Source of the DNA: Amaranthus tricolor
Lineage: Eukaryota > Streptophyta > Magnoliopsida > Caryophyllales > Amaranthaceae
Direction: 5' to 3'
Assembly: GCF_026212465.1 (NCBI RefSeq)
Contig: NC_080048.1
Coordinates: 22,145,232 to 22,209,231 of the forward strand
DNA length: 64,000 nucleotides
Below, one piece after another: positions 13,149-28,100 of the stretch. Numbering within the stretch: the first letter of the stretch is position 1; every line of letters begins with the position of its first letter. A program made the position numbers and the translations under genes. Under the pieces are notes generated by a model. The model was given only the letters and a program-made list of their open reading frames with translations, did not search any database and was not told where the DNA came from.

Positions 13149-14956
13149 GTTCAAACTCAGTTTTTTTGGCATCAAACTTGGAAAACATCACTTTTTGGTA
13201 AATATTATTGTGTTGAATTGCTACAATCAAAAACAATAGTCATACGCTTGAAATTACGTATTAAGTTGCGTTTTTAAGGTTTTTTAAGCGTTTTTGGAAC
13301 TTTCTCGTATAAAGTAGTTCAAACTTTGTTTATTTAGCATAAAACTTGTCACACAACAATATTTTGTAAATATTACTGTGTTTAATATCAGCAATCGAAA
13401 TCAAAGACATATGCTTCAAAATACGTGCTTGCATTCGTTTTTAAGGTTTTTTAAGCGTTCTTGGCAGTTTCTCGCATAAAGGAGTTCAAACATGGTTTGT
13501 TTGGCATGAAATTTAGTACACAACACTATTTTGGTATATATTATTGTGTTGATGGTGAAATCGAAAACAATAATCAGATGCATGAAATTACGTGCTATAT
13601 TCTTTTCAATGGTTTTTTAAGCTGTGTTGGTACTTTCTCGCATAAAGTAGTTCCAACTTGGTTTGTTTTCCATGAAACTCGACACAAAACACTATTTTGT
13701 ATATATTATTGTGTTGAAGTGATTAGAATCAAAAACAATAATCATATGCTTGAAATTACGTGCTAAGTTCTGTTTTTGCCACTTTCTCGCATAAAGTAGT
13801 TCAAACTTGGTTTGTTTGGCATGAAATTTGGCACACAACACTATTTTGTATATATTATTGTGTTGAAATGATCAGAATTGAAAACAATAGTCGTATTCTT
13901 GAAATTACGTGCTAAATTGCGTTTATAAAGTTCTTTAAGCATTCTTAGCACTTTCTGGTATAAAAATAGTTCAAACTAGGTTTGTTTGGCATTAAAATGG
14001 GTACATAACACAATTTTGTATATATTATTGTGTTTAAATAGTTAGAATCGAAAACAATAATTATGCATGAAAAGACGTGCCAAGTTCCTTTTAAATGTAT
14101 TTTCAGCGTTTTTGACACTATCTCGCATGAAGTAGTTCAAAGTTGGTTTGCTTAGCAAGTATCTCGTCACACAACACTATTTGGTATATATAAATTTTGT
14201 GAAATAGTTAGAATCGAAAAATATATTCATAAGCTTGAAATTACGTGCTAAATTGCTTTTAAAGGTTTTTCCAGCATTTTTGGCACTTTCTCGCATACAG
14301 TAGTTCAAACTTGGTTTGTTTGGCATGAAACTTGGAACACAACACCATTTGGTATATATTAGTGTGTTGAATTTTTAGGAAACAAAATCAATAGTCATAT
14401 GCTTTAAATTACGTGATAAGATGTGTTTATAAAGTTATTTAAGCATTTTTAGTACTTTCTCGCATAAAATAGTTCAAATTAGGTTTGTTTGGCATGAAAC
14501 TTATCACACAACACTATTTGGTATGTACTATTGTGTTGAAATGGTTCGAATCAAAATCAATAGTCATAAACTTGACCTTACATCCTATGTTCCTTTTAAA
14601 GGTTATTCAAGGTTTTTTGGCACTATCTCGTATAACATAGTTCAAACTTCGTTTGTTTGGCATGAAACTCGGCACATAACACTATTTGGAATATATATTA
14701 TTGTGTTGAAATGGTGAAATCGAAAAAAATAGTCATATGCATGAAATTACATGCTATGTTCTTTTCAAAGGTTTTTTAGGCTGTGTTGGCACTTTCTCGC
14801 GTACAGTAGTTCCAACTTGGTTTGTTTTCCATAAAAATTGAAATAAAACACTATTTTGTATATATTATTTTTTTGAAGTGATTAGAATCGAAAACAATAA
14901 TCATATGCTTGAATTCCGTGCTAAGTTCCGTATTTGACACTTTCTCGCATAAAGTA
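13149..14956 (+). repeat. Higher-order repeat copy 3 (1,808 bp)
   Basis: Third unit, offset 1,808 bp from copy 2. Differences noticed are ACGTATTAAG near 13,257-13,266 where copies 1 and 2 read ACGTGCTAAG. After 14956 the sequence (AACTCTAGTTGTTTGG) no longer matches the start of the unit, so the run ends after three copies. Confidence 0.9.
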
Positions 14957-16876
14957 GTTCAAACTCTAGTTGTTTGGCATGAAATTTGGCACACAACACT
15001 ATTTTGTCAATATTATTGTGTTGAAATGATCATAATAGAAAACAATGGTCATATTCTTTAAATTACGTGCTAAATTGCTTTTATAAAGTTCTTTAAACAT
15101 TCTTAGCACTTTCTCGCATAAAGAATACTTCAAACTAGTTTTGTTTGGCATGAAACTGGGTACATAACACAATTTGGTATATATTATTGTGTTTAAATAG
15201 TTAGAATCGAAAACAATAATTATGCATGAAAAAACGTGCCAAGTTCCTTTTAAATATCTTTTCAGCGTTTTTGACACTATCTCGCATAAAGTAATTCAAA
15301 GTTGGTTTTCTTAGCATGAATCTCGGCACACAACACTATTTGGTATATATTATTTTTTGAAATAGTTAGAATCGAAAAAAATATTCATATGCTTGAAATT
15401 ACGTGCTAAGTTCCTTTAAAAGGTTTTTTTAGCATTTTTAGCACTTTCTCGCATAAAATAGTTCAAACTAGATTTGTTTGGCATGAAACTTAGCGCACAA
15501 CACTATTTGGTATGTACTATTGTGTTGAAATGGTTCGAAGCAAAATCAATAGTCATAAACTTGAGATTACGTCCTGTGTTCCTGTTAAAGGTTATTCAAG
15601 CTTTTTTGGCACAATCTCGTATAACATAGTTCAAACTTCGTTTGTTTGGCATGAAACTCGGCGCACAACACTATTTGGTATATATTATTTTCTTAGAATA
15701 TTTAGAATCAAAAACAATAGTCATATGCTTGAAATTACGTGCTATGTTCCTTTTAAAGGTTTTTCAGCCTTTTTGGCACTTTTTCGCATAAAGTAGTTCA
15801 AACTTTGTTTGTGTAAATTCGGAACACAATACTATTTGGTATATATAGTATTGTGTTGAAACAGTTAGAATATAAAACCATATTCATATGCTGGAAATTA
15901 CGTGCTTAATTGCGTTTTTATGGTTTTTTAAGAATTTTTTTGCAATTTCTCGCATAAATTAGTTCAAACTTAATTTGTTTGGCATCAAACTTGGCACACA
16001 TCACTTTTTGGTATATATTATTGTGTTGAATTGCTACAATTGAAAACAATAGTCATATGCTTGAAATTACATGCTAAGTTGCGTTTTTAAGGTTTTTTAT
16101 GCGTTTTTGGAACTTTCTCGTATAAAATAGTTCAAACTTTATTTATTTAGCATAAAACTTGTCACACAACACTATTTTGTATATATTATTCTGTTTAATA
16201 TCTGGAATCGAAAACAATAGACATATGCTTCAAAATACGTGCTTGCTTGCGTTAGTAAGGTTTTTAAGCGTTCTTGGCACTTTCCCGCATAAAGAAGTTC
16301 AAACTTGGTTTGTTTGGCAGGAAACTTGGCACAAAACACTATTTGGTATATAATATTGTGTTGAAATGATTAGAGTTAAAAACAATAGTTATATGCTTGA
16401 AATTTCGTGCTAAGTTGCATTTTGAAGGTTTTTTAAGCGTTTTTTGCACTTTCTCGCATAAATTAGTTCAAACATGGTTTGTTCGACATTAAACATGGCA
16501 CACAACACTATATGGTATACATAGTATTTTCTAGGAATAATTAAAATCGAAAAAAATGGTCATATTATTGAAATTACTTGCTTAGTTTCGTTTTCAAGGC
16601 TTTTTAAGCATTTTTGGCACATTCTCGCATAAAATAGTTCAAACTTTGTTTGTTTGGCGTGAGACTTGGTACAAAACACTATTTTGTATATATTCATGTG
16701 TTAAATTTGTTAGAATCGAAAACAATTGTTATATGCTTGAAATTACGTGCTAAGATGCGTGTATAAGGTTTTTTAAGTGTTTTCAGCACTTTTTCACTAA
16801 AAGCAGTTTAAGCTAGGTTTGTTTGGCATGAAACATGGCACGCTACACTATTTGGTATATATTATTGTGTTGAAAT

Positions 16877-19800
16877 GGTCCAAAACGAAAACAATAGTCA
16901 TATTGATTGAAATTTCGTGCGTAGTTGCGTTTTAAGGTTTTTTTAAGTGTTTTTGGCATTTTCTCTCATAAAGTAGTTCAAACCTGGTTTGTTTTGCATG
17001 AAACTTGGTACACAAAACCATTTGGTAGATATTATTGTATTGAAATAGTTAGAATTTAAAATAATAGTCATATGCTTAAAATTACGTGCTTATTTACTTT
17101 TTTATGGGTTTTCTTAGAGTTTTTGACAGTTTTTTGCATAAAGTAGTTCAAACTTAGTTTTTCTAAACTCGGCACACAACACAATAGGGTATATATAGTA
17201 CTGTGTAGAAATGGTTAGAATAAAAAACCATAGTCATATGCTTGAATTACGTGCTTAGTGGTGTTTTTAAGGTATTTTAAGCAATGTTTGCACTTTTTCG
17301 CATAAAGTCGTTCAAACTTGGTTTGTTTGGCATAAAACATGGCACACAATACTATTTGGTATATATTATTGTGTTGAATTGTTTAGAAGCGAAAAATATC
17401 ATCATACGCTTGAAATTACATGCTAAGTTTCCTTTATAAGGTTTTTTAAGCCTTTTTAACATTTTCTCAAATAAAGCTGTTCAAACTAGGTTTTATTGGC
17501 ATAAAACTTGCCACACAACACTATTATGTATATAATATTATGTTAAAATGGTTAGAATCGAAAACAATAGTCATATGCTTGAAATTACGTGCTACGTTCC
17601 TTTTAAAGGTTTTTTCAGCGTTTATGGCACTTTCTCGGATAAAGTAGTTCGAACTTGGTTTGTCTGGCATGAAACATGGAACACATCACTTTTTGGTATA
17701 TGTTATTGTGTTGAATCGCTACAATCGAAAACAATAGTCATATGCATGAAATTACGTGCTTAGTTACATTTTTAAGGTTTTTAAGCATTTTTGGCACTTT
17801 CTCGCATAAAATAGTTCAAACTTGGTTTATTTAGCATAAAACTTGGCACACGACACTATTTTGTATATGTTATTGTGTTTAATATCTGGAATCGAAAACA
17901 ATACACATATGCTTCAAAATACGTGCTTGTTTGCGTTTTTAAGGTTTTTTAAGCGTTCTTGGCACTTTCTCGTATAAAGTAGTTCAAACTTGGTTTGTTT
18001 GGCATCAAACTTGGCCCAAAACACTATTTTGTATATATTATTGTGTTGAAATGATTAGAGTTAAAAACAATAGTTATATGCTTGAAATTCCGTGCTAAGT
18101 TGCGATTTGAAGGTTTTTAAGCGTTTTTTGCACTTTCTCGCATAAAGTAGTTCAAACATGGTTCTTTTGGCATTAAACTTGCACAAAACACTATACGGTA
18201 TGTATAGTATTTTGTAGGAATAATTAAAATAGAAAACAATAGTCATATGTTTGAAATTATGTGCTCAGTTTCGTTTTCAAGGCTTTTTAAGCATTTTTGG
18301 CACTTTCTCGCATAAAGTAGTTCAAACATGATTTGTTTGGCCTGAGACTTGCCACACAACACTATTTTTTATATATTCATGTGTTGTATTTTTTAGAATC
18401 AAAAACATTATTCATATGCTTGAAATTACGTGCTAAGTTGCGTGTATAAGGTTTTTTTAGTGTTTTTAACACTTTTTCGCATAAAAGTAGTTTAAGCTAG
18501 GTTTGTTTGGCAGGAAACTTGGCATACTACACTATTTGGTATATATTATTGTGTTAAAATGGTCCAAATGGAAAACAATAGTCATATTGATTGAAATTTC
18601 GTGCATAGTTGCGTTTTAAGGTTTTTAAAGTGTTTTTGGCACTTTTTCTCATAAGGTAGTTCAAACCTGGTTTGTTTTGCATTAAACTTGGTACACAAAA
18701 CCATTTCGTAGATATTATTGTGTTGAAATAGTTAGAATTGAAAATAATAGTCGTATGATTGAAATTACGTGCTTAGCTACGTTTTTATGGTTATTTTTAG
18801 AGTTTTTGGCACTTTTTCGCATAAAGTACTTCAAACTTAGTTTTTTAAAACTCGGTACACAACACTATTTGGTATATATAGTACTGTGTTGAAATGGTTA
18901 GAATATAAAACCATAGTGATATGCTTGAATTATTTGCTTAGTGGTGTTTTTAAGGTTTTTTAATCATTTTTTGCACTTTTTGGCATAAAGTAGTTCAAAC
19001 TTGGTTTGTTTGGCATACAACTTGGCACACAACACTATTTGGTATATATTATTGTGTTGAATTTGTTAGAATCGAAAAATATCATCATACGCTTGAAAAT
19101 ACATGTTAAGTTTCCTTTATAAGGTTTTTTAAGCGTTTTTAACATTTTCTCGCATAAAGTTGTTCAAACTAGGTTTTATTGGCATAAAACATGGCACAAA
19201 ACACTATTTTGTATATATATAATATGATGTTGAAATAGTTAAATCGAAAACAATAGTCATATGAATGAAATTACGTGCTACGTTCCTTTTAAAGGTTTTT
19301 TCAGCGTTTTTGGCACTTTATAGGATAAAGTAGTTCAAACTTGGTTTTTCTGGCATGAAACTTGGCACACATCACTTTTTGGTATATATTATTGTGCTGA
19401 ATCGCTACAATCGAAAACAATAGTCATATGCATGAAATTACGTGTTAAGTTGCGTTTTTAAGGTTTTTTTTACCGTTTTTTGCACTTTCTCGCATAAAGT
19501 AGTTCAAACTTGGTTTATTTGGCATAAAACTTGACACATAACACTATTTTGTATATATTATTGTGTTTAATATCTAGTATCGAAAACAATAGACATATGC
19601 TTGAAAATACATGCTTAGTTGCATTTTTAAGGTTTTCTAAGCGTTCTTCGCACTTTCTCGCATCAAGTAGTTCAAATATGGTTTGTTTGGCGTGAGACTT
19701 GGTGCACAACACTATTTGGTATAAATTATTATGTTAAAATGGTTAGAATAGAAAAAACTAGTTATATGCTTGAAATTACATGCTTAGTTCCGATTTAAAG

Positions 19801-22136
19801 GTTTCTTAATCGTTTATGGTACTTTCTCACATAAATTAGATCAAACTTGGTTTGTTTCGCATGAAACTCGACACACAACACTATTTGGTATATATAGTAT
19901 TTTATAGAAAAGGTTAGAATAGAAAATAATAGTCATATGTTTGAAATTATATTCTTAGTTGCGTTTTCAAGGCTTTTTAAGCATTTGTGGCACTTTATCG
20001 CATAAAGTATTTCAAACTTTTTTTGTTTGGCATGAAACTTGGTACACAACACTATTTTATATATATATTATTCTGTAAAATATATTAGAATCGAAAACAA
20101 TAGTCATATGCTTGAAATTAAGTGCTAAGTTGCGTGTATAAGGTTTTTTAAGTGTTTTTAGAACTTTCTCGCATAAAAGTAGTTCAAACTAGGTTCGTTC
20201 TGCATAAAACTTGGCACACTACACTATCTAGTATTTATTATTGTGTCAAAATGGTCCAAATCAAAAACAATAGTCATATCCTTGAAATTTCGTGCTTAGT
20301 TGCGTTTTAAGGATTTTTAAGCGTTTTAGGCACTTTCTGCCATAAAGTAGTTCAAACTTAGTTTGTTTTGCATGAAGCTTTGCACACAAAACTATTTGGT
20401 TTGTATTATTGTGCTGAAATAGTTAGAATTAAAAATAATAGTCATATGTTTGAAATTACGTGTTTGGTTACGTTTTTATAGTTTTTTAAAGAGTTTTTGG
20501 CACTTACTCGCTTAAAGTAGTTCAAACTTAGTTTGTTAAAACTCAGCACACAACACTTTTTGGTGTATATCGTATTGTGTTGAAATGGTTAGAATATAAA
20601 ACCATAGTCATATGCTTGAAATTACGTTCTTAGTTGCGTTTTTAAGGTTTTTAAGCATTTTTGGCACTTTTTCGCATAATGTAGTTCAAACTTTGTTTGT
20701 TTGGCATGAAACTGGGCACACAACACTATTTGGTATATATTATTATGTTAAATTTGTTAGAATCATAAAATATAGTCATAGGCTTGAAATTACGAGCTAA
20801 GTTACGTTTATAAGGTTTTTCAAGCGTTTTTAGCATTTTCTCGCATAAAGTTGTTCAAACTAGGTTTGTTCGGCATGAAACTTGGCACACAACACTATTT
20901 GGTATATATTATTGTGTTGAAATGGTTAGAATCGAAAACAATAGTGATATGCTTAAAATTAAGTGCTAAACTCCGTTTTTAAGGTTTTTTTAATTCTTTT
21001 TGATACTTTCTCGCATAATGTAGTTCAAACATGGTTTGTTTAGCATGAAAATCGGAAAACAACACTGTTTGGTATATATTATTCTGTTAAAATAGTTAGG
21101 ATAAAAAACAGTAGTCATATGCTTGAAATTAGGTGCTAAGTTGCGTTTTTATGGTTTTCTAAGTGGTTTTGGCACTTTCTCGCGTAAAGTAGTTCTAAAC
21201 TTGTTTTGTAATGCTTAAAACTTGGGACAAAACACTATTTGGTACATAATATTGTGTTGAAATGGTTAGAATCGAAAACAATAGTCATATGCTTGAAATT
21301 ACGCGCTAAGTTCCTTTTAAAGGTTTTTCAAACTTTAAGGGTACTTTCTCGCATAAAGCTTATTAAGGGTTTTTGGTACTTTCTCGCGTAAAGTAATTCA
21401 AACTTGTTTTGTTATGCTTAAAACTAGGCACACAACACTATTTGGTATATATAGAATTGTGTTGAAATGGTTAGAATAGAAATAAAGTCATATCCTTGAA
21501 ATTACGTGCTTAGTTGCGATTTTACGGTTTTTTATGCATTTTGGGCAATTTTTCGCACAAATAGTACAAAAATGGTTTGTTTGGTTTGAAAATTGGCACA
21601 CAACACTTTTTGGTATAGATTATTCTTTTAAATTGTTAAAATCGAAAAAAAAAGTCATATGCTTGAAATTACGTACTAAGTTCCGTATTTAAGGTTTTTT
21701 AAGCGTTTTTTCAATCTTTCTCGGATAAAATCGTTCAAACTTGGTTTATTTGGCATTAAACGTGGTACGCAACACTATTTGGTATATATAGTATTTTATG
21801 GAAATGGTTAAAATAGATAAAAATAGTCTTATGCTTGAAATTATTTGCTTAGTTGCGTTTTCAAGGCTTTTTAAGCATTCTTGGCACATTCCCATATAAA
21901 GTAGTTCAAACTTGGTTTGTTTGGCTTGAAACTTTGCACACAACACTATTTTGTACATATTATTGTTTTGAATTTTTTTAATCGAAAAAATGCTTCAAAT
22001 TACGTGCTAAGTTGCGTATATAAAATTTTCTAAGTGTTTTTTTAGCACTTTCTAGCATAAAAATAGTTCAAACTTGGTTTGTTTGGCATGAAACTTGGCA
22101 CACTACACTATTTGGTATATATCATTGTGCTGAAAT
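16877..22136 (+). repeat. Second HOR regime, about 1.68-1.88 kb period
   Basis: A rare monomer type with GGTCCAAA/GGTCTGAA plus a following AAATTTCGTGC recurs at 16877, 18561, 20253 and 22137, spacings of 1684, 1692 and 1884 bp, that is about 10, 10 and 11 monomers. Neighbouring variants keep the same order, for example AATACGTGCTTG monomers near 16,240 and 17,920 and a CAAGGCTTTTTAAGCAT monomer near 16,590, 18,280 and 19,970. Units are clearly diverged from each other, unlike the 1,808-bp copies. Confidence 0.7.
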
Positions 22137-25100
22137 GGTCTGAATCGAAAACAATAGTCATATGCTTTAAATTTCGTGCTTAGTTGCGATTTAAGGTTTT
22201 TTAAACGTTTTTGGCACTTTCTCCCATAACGTAGTTCAAACTTGGTTTGTTTTGCATGAAACTTGGCACACAACACTATTTGGTATATGTTATTGTGTTA
22301 AAATAGTTAGAATTGAAAATAATAGTATACGCTTGAAATTACATTTTTAGTAAGGTTTTTATGGTTTTTGAATAGCTTTTGGCACTTTCTCGCATAAAGT
22401 AGTTCAAACATAGTTTGTTTAAACTCGGCACACAACACTATTTTGTATATATAGTACTGTGTTGAAATGGTTAGAATATAAAACCATAGTCGTCATATGC
22501 TTGAATTACGTGCTTAGTTACGTTTTTAAGGTTTTTTAAGCATTTTTGGCAATTTTTCGCATAAAGTAGTTCAAACTTGGTTTGTTTGGCATGAAAATCG
22601 ACACACAACACAATTTGGTGTATATAGTATGGTGTTGAAATGGTTAGAATAGAAAACCAAAGTCATATGCTTGAAATTACTTGCTTAGTTACTATTTTAA
22701 ACATTTTTGATACTTTCTCGCATAATGTAGTTCAAACATGGTTTGTATGGCATGAAAATCGGCACAATACACTATTTCGCATATTTTATTCTGTTAAAAA
22801 AGTTCGAATCGAAAACAATAGTCATATGCTTGATATTAGGTGCTACGTTGCGTTTTTAAGGTTTTTTTACGTGGTTTTGGCACTTACTCGTATAAAGTAG
22901 TTCCAACTTGTTTTGTTACGCATAAAACTTCGGACACAACATTATTTGAAACATATTATTGTGTTGAAATGGTTATAACCGAAAACAATTGTCATATGCC
23001 TAAGATTACGTGCTTAGTTGCGACTTTAAGGTTTTTTTAAGCGTTTTAGGCACTTTTTCGCATAAAGGAGTTCAACCTTGGTATGTTTGGCATGAAGCTC
23101 GGCACACAACACTATTTGGTATATATAGTATTGTGTTGAAATCGTTAGAATACAAATAAATTTATATGCTTGAAATTACGTGGTTAGTTGCGTTTTTAAG
23201 GTTTTTTATACATTTTTGGCACTTTTTCGCATAAAGCAGTTCAAAATTGGTTTTTTTGGCATGAAAATCGGCACACAACACTATTTGGTATAGATTATTC
23301 TTTTAAAATTTTTTGAATTGAAAACAATAGTCATATGCTTGAAATTACATGCTGAGTAACGTTTTCAAGGCTTTTTAAGCTTTGTTGGCAATTTCTCGCA
23401 GAAAGTATTTCAAACTAGGTTTGTTTTGCATGAAACTTGGCACATTACTATATTTGGTATATATTATTGTTTTGAAATGTTAAAAATCGAAAACAATAGT
23501 CAAATGCTTTAAATTTCGTGCTTAGTTGCGTTTTAAGGTTTTTTAAGCTTTTTTGGCACTTTCTCCCACAAAGAATTTCAAACTTTGTTTGTTTTGCATA
23601 AAACTTGGCACACAACAGTATTTGGTATATATTATTGTGTTGAAATAATAAGAATTTCAAATAATACTCATATGCTTGAAATTACGTGCTTAGTAATGTT
23701 TTTATGGTTTTTTAAGAGTTTTATGCACTTTCTCGCAAAAATTATTTCAAACTTAGTTTGTTTAAGCTCAGCACAAAACACAATTTGGTATATATAGTAC
23801 TGTGTTGATATAAATAGAATATAAAACCATAGTCATATGCTTGAAATTTCGTGCTTAGTTGCATTTTGAAGTTTTTAAAGCGTTTTTGGCACTTTCTTCC
23901 ATAAAGTAGTTCAATCATGGTTTGTTTTGCATGAAACTTGGCACACAACGCTATTTAGTATATATTATTGTGTAGAAATAGTTAGAATTGAATATAATAG
24001 TCATATGCTTCAAATTACGTACTTAGTAACATTTTTATGGTTTTTTTTAAGAGTTTTTGGCACTTTCTCGAATAAAGTAGTTCAAACTTTGTTTGTTTAA
24101 ACTTGGCACACAACACTATTTGGTATATATAGTATTGTGCTGAAATGGTTAGAATATTAAACCATAGTCATCATATGCTTGAGTTGCGTGCTTAGTTGCG
24201 TTTTTAAGGTTTTTTAAGCATTTTTAGCACTTTTTCGCATAAAGTAGTTCAAACTTGGTTTGTTTGGCATGAAACTTGGCACACAACACTATTTGGTATA
24301 GATTATTGTGTTGAATTTGTTATAATCGAAAAATATCGTCAAACGCTTGAAATTAAGTGCAAAGTTACGTTTATAATGTTTTTTAAGTGTTTTTAACATT
24401 TTCTTGTATAAAGTGGTTCAAACTAGGTTTGTTTGGCATGAAACTTGGCACACAACACTATTCGGTATATATTATTGTGTTGAAATGGTTAGGATCAAAA
24501 ACAATAGTAATATGCTTAAACTTACGTGCTAAATTCCGTTTTTAAGGTTTTTTAAACGATTTTGATACTTTCTCGCATAATGTAGTTGAAACATGGTTTG
24601 TGTTGCATGAAAATCGGCACACAACACTATTTGGTATATATTATTCTTTTAAAATAGTTAGAATTGAAAACAATATTCATATGCTTTAAATTAGGTGCTA
24701 AGTTGCGTTTTTATGGTTTTTTAAGTGCTTTTGGCACTTAATTGCATAAACTAGTTCAAACTTGTTTTGTTATGTTTAAAACTTGGGACACAACACTATT
24801 TGGTACATATTATTGGGTTAAAATTGTTAGAATAAAAAAAAATAGTCATATACTTGAAATTACGTGCTTAGTTGCGATTTTAAGGTTTTTTAACCGTTTT
24901 TGGCACTTTCTCGCATAAACTAGTTCAAACATGGTTTTTTGGTCAAGAAACTCGGCACACAACACTATTTGGTTTATATACTATTGTGTTGAAATGGTTA
25001 GAATAAAAAACATTCATATGCTTGAAATTACGTGCTTGTTTGCGTTTTTATGGTTTTTGAATTAATTTTGTCACTTTCTCACATAAAATAGTTCAAACTT

Positions 25101-28100
25101 GGTGTTTTCAGCATGAAACTTGGCACACAATATTACTTGTATATATTATTGTGTTGAATTGTTAGAATCGAAAATAATAGTCATAAGCTTAAGATTACGT
25201 GTTAATTTGATTTTAAGGTTTTTTAAGTGTTTTTGGCACTTTCTCGTATAAAGTAGTTCAAACCTTGTATGTTTGGCATGAAGCTCGGCACACAACACTA
25301 TTTGGTATATATAGTATTGTGTTGAAATGGTTAGAATTGAAAAAAAGTCATATGCTTGAAATTGCGTACCTAGTAATGTTTTTAAGTTTTTTTTATGCAT
25401 TTTTGGCACTTTTTCGCATAAAGCAGTTCAATAATGGTTTGTATGGCATGAAAATGGGCACACAACACTATTTGGTATAGATTATTCTTTTAAAATTGTT
25501 ATAATCGAAAACAATAGTCAGATGCTTGAAATTACGTGCTAAGTTGCGTTTTTAAGGTTTTTTAAGCGTTTTTTGCACTTTCTCGCATAAAGTAGTTCAA
25601 ACATGGTTTGTTGGCATTAAACTTCGCACACAACACAATTTGGTATATATAATATGGTGTTGATATGGTTAGATTCGAAAACATTAGTCATATGCATGAA
25701 ATTACGTACTAAGCTCCTTTTAAAGGTTATTTAATCATTTTTGACACTGTCTCGCATAAAGTAGTTCAAATTTGATTGGCATGAAACTCAGTACACAACA
25801 CTATTTGGTATATATATTATTTTGTTAAAATAGTTAGAATCGAAGTCAATAGTCATATACTTAAAATTACGTCCTAAGTATCTTTTAAAGGTTTTTTCAA
25901 CGTTTTTGGCACTTTCTCCCACAAAGTAGTTAAAACTTGGTTTGTTTGGCATGAAACATTGCACACAACACTATTTGGTATACATTATTGTGTTGAAATT
26001 GTTAGAAACGAAAACTATAGTCATATGCTTGAAACAACATGCTAAGTTCCTTTCAATGGCTTTTTTAGCTATTTTGGCACTTTCTCGCATAGAGTAGTTC
26101 AAACTTGGTTTTTTTGGCATGAAACTCGACACAAAACTCTATTTCTTATATAATATTGTGTTTAAATGATTAAAATCAAAAACAATATTCATATGCTTGA
26201 AATTACGTGCTAAGTTCCTATGTTATGGTTTTTTAAGCGTTTTTTCACACTTTCTCGGATAAAGTAGTTCAAACTACTTTTGTTTGGCATGAAACGTGTT
26301 ACACAACACTATTTGCTATATATAGTATTTTGTGGAATTGGTTAGAATAGAAAGAAATAGTCATATGCTTGAAATTACATGCTTAGTTGCGTTTTTAAGG
26401 CTTTTTAAGCATTTATGGCACTTTCTCGGATAATGTAGTTCAAACTCGGTTTGTTTGGCGTGAAACTTGGCACAACACACTATTTTGTATATATTATTGT
26501 GTTGAATTTGTTAGAATCGAAAACAATAGTCATATGCTTGAAATTACGTGTTAAGTCGCGTGTATAAGGTTTTTTAAGTGTCTTTAACACTTTATCGAAT
26601 AAAGTAGTTCAAACAAGGTTTGTTCGGCACGAAATTTGGCACACTACACTATTTTGTATATATTATTGTGTTGAAATTGTCCAAATCTTAAACAATAGTC
26701 ATATGCTAGAAATTTCGTGCTTAGTTGCGTTTTAAGGTGTTTTTAAGCATTTTTGGCACTTTCTGCCATAAAGTAGTTCAAACATGGTTTGTTATGCATG
26801 AAACTTTGCACACAACGCAATTTGGTAAATATTATCGTGTTAAAATAGTTAGAATTGAAAATAATAATCATATGCTTCAAATTACGTGCTTAGTAACGTT
26901 TTTATGGTTTATTTAAGAGTTTTTGGCACTTTTTCGCATAATGTAGTTCAAAGTTAGTTTGTTTAAACTCGGCACACAACACTATTTGGTATTCATAGTG
27001 CTGTGTTTAAATAAATAGAATATAAAACCATAGTCATATGCTTGAAATTACGTGCTTAGTTGCGTTTTTAAGGCTTTTTAAGCGTTTTTGGCACTTTTTC
27101 GCATAAAGTAGTTCAAACTTGGTTTGTTTGGCATCAAACTTGAAACACAACACTATTTGGTATAGATTATTGTGTTGAATTTGTTATAATCGAAAAATAT
27201 CATCATACGCTTGAAATTACGTGCTAAGTTATGTTTATAAGGTTTTTTAAGCGTTTTTAATATTTTCTCGTAAAGTAGTTCAAACTAGGTTTGTTTGGCA
27301 TGAAACTTGACACACAATACTATTTGGTATATATTATTGTGTTGAAATGGTTAGAATAAAAAACAATAGTGATATGCTAAAAATTACATTCTTAATTCTG
27401 TTTTTAAGGTTTTTTAAACGATTTTGATACTTTTTCGCATAATGTAGTTAAAATTATGGTTTGTTTGGCATTAAAAACAGCACACAACACTATTTGGTAT
27501 ATATTATTCTGTTAAAATAGTTAGAAAAAAACAATAGTCATATGCTTAAAATTAGGTGCTAAGTTGCGTATGTACGGTTTTTTAAGTGGTTTTGGAACTT
27601 TCTTGCATAAAGAAGTTCCAACTTGTTTTGTTATGCTTAAAACTTGGGACACAACACTATTTGGTACATATGATTGTGTTAAAATGAGTAGAATCGAATA
27701 CAATAGTCATATGCTTAAGATTACATGCTAAATTGCAATTTTATTGTTTTTTAAGCTTTTTTGGCACTTTCTCGCATAAAGTAGCTCAAACTTGGTATGT
27801 TTGGTATGAAGCTCGGCACACAACACTATTCGGTTTATATAGTATTGTGTTGAAGTGGTTAGAATAGAAATAAAATATTCTTTAAATTACGTGCTTAGTT
27901 ATGTTTTAAAGGTTTTTTATGCATTTTTGGCACTTTTTCCCATATAGCAGTTCAAAAATGGTGTGTTTGGCATTAAAATCGGCACACAACACTATTTGGC
28001 ATAGATTATTCTTTTAAAATTGTTAAAATCGAAAACAATAGTTATATGCTTGAAATTACGTGCTAAGTTGCATTTGTAAGGTTTTTAAAGCGTTTTTTGC

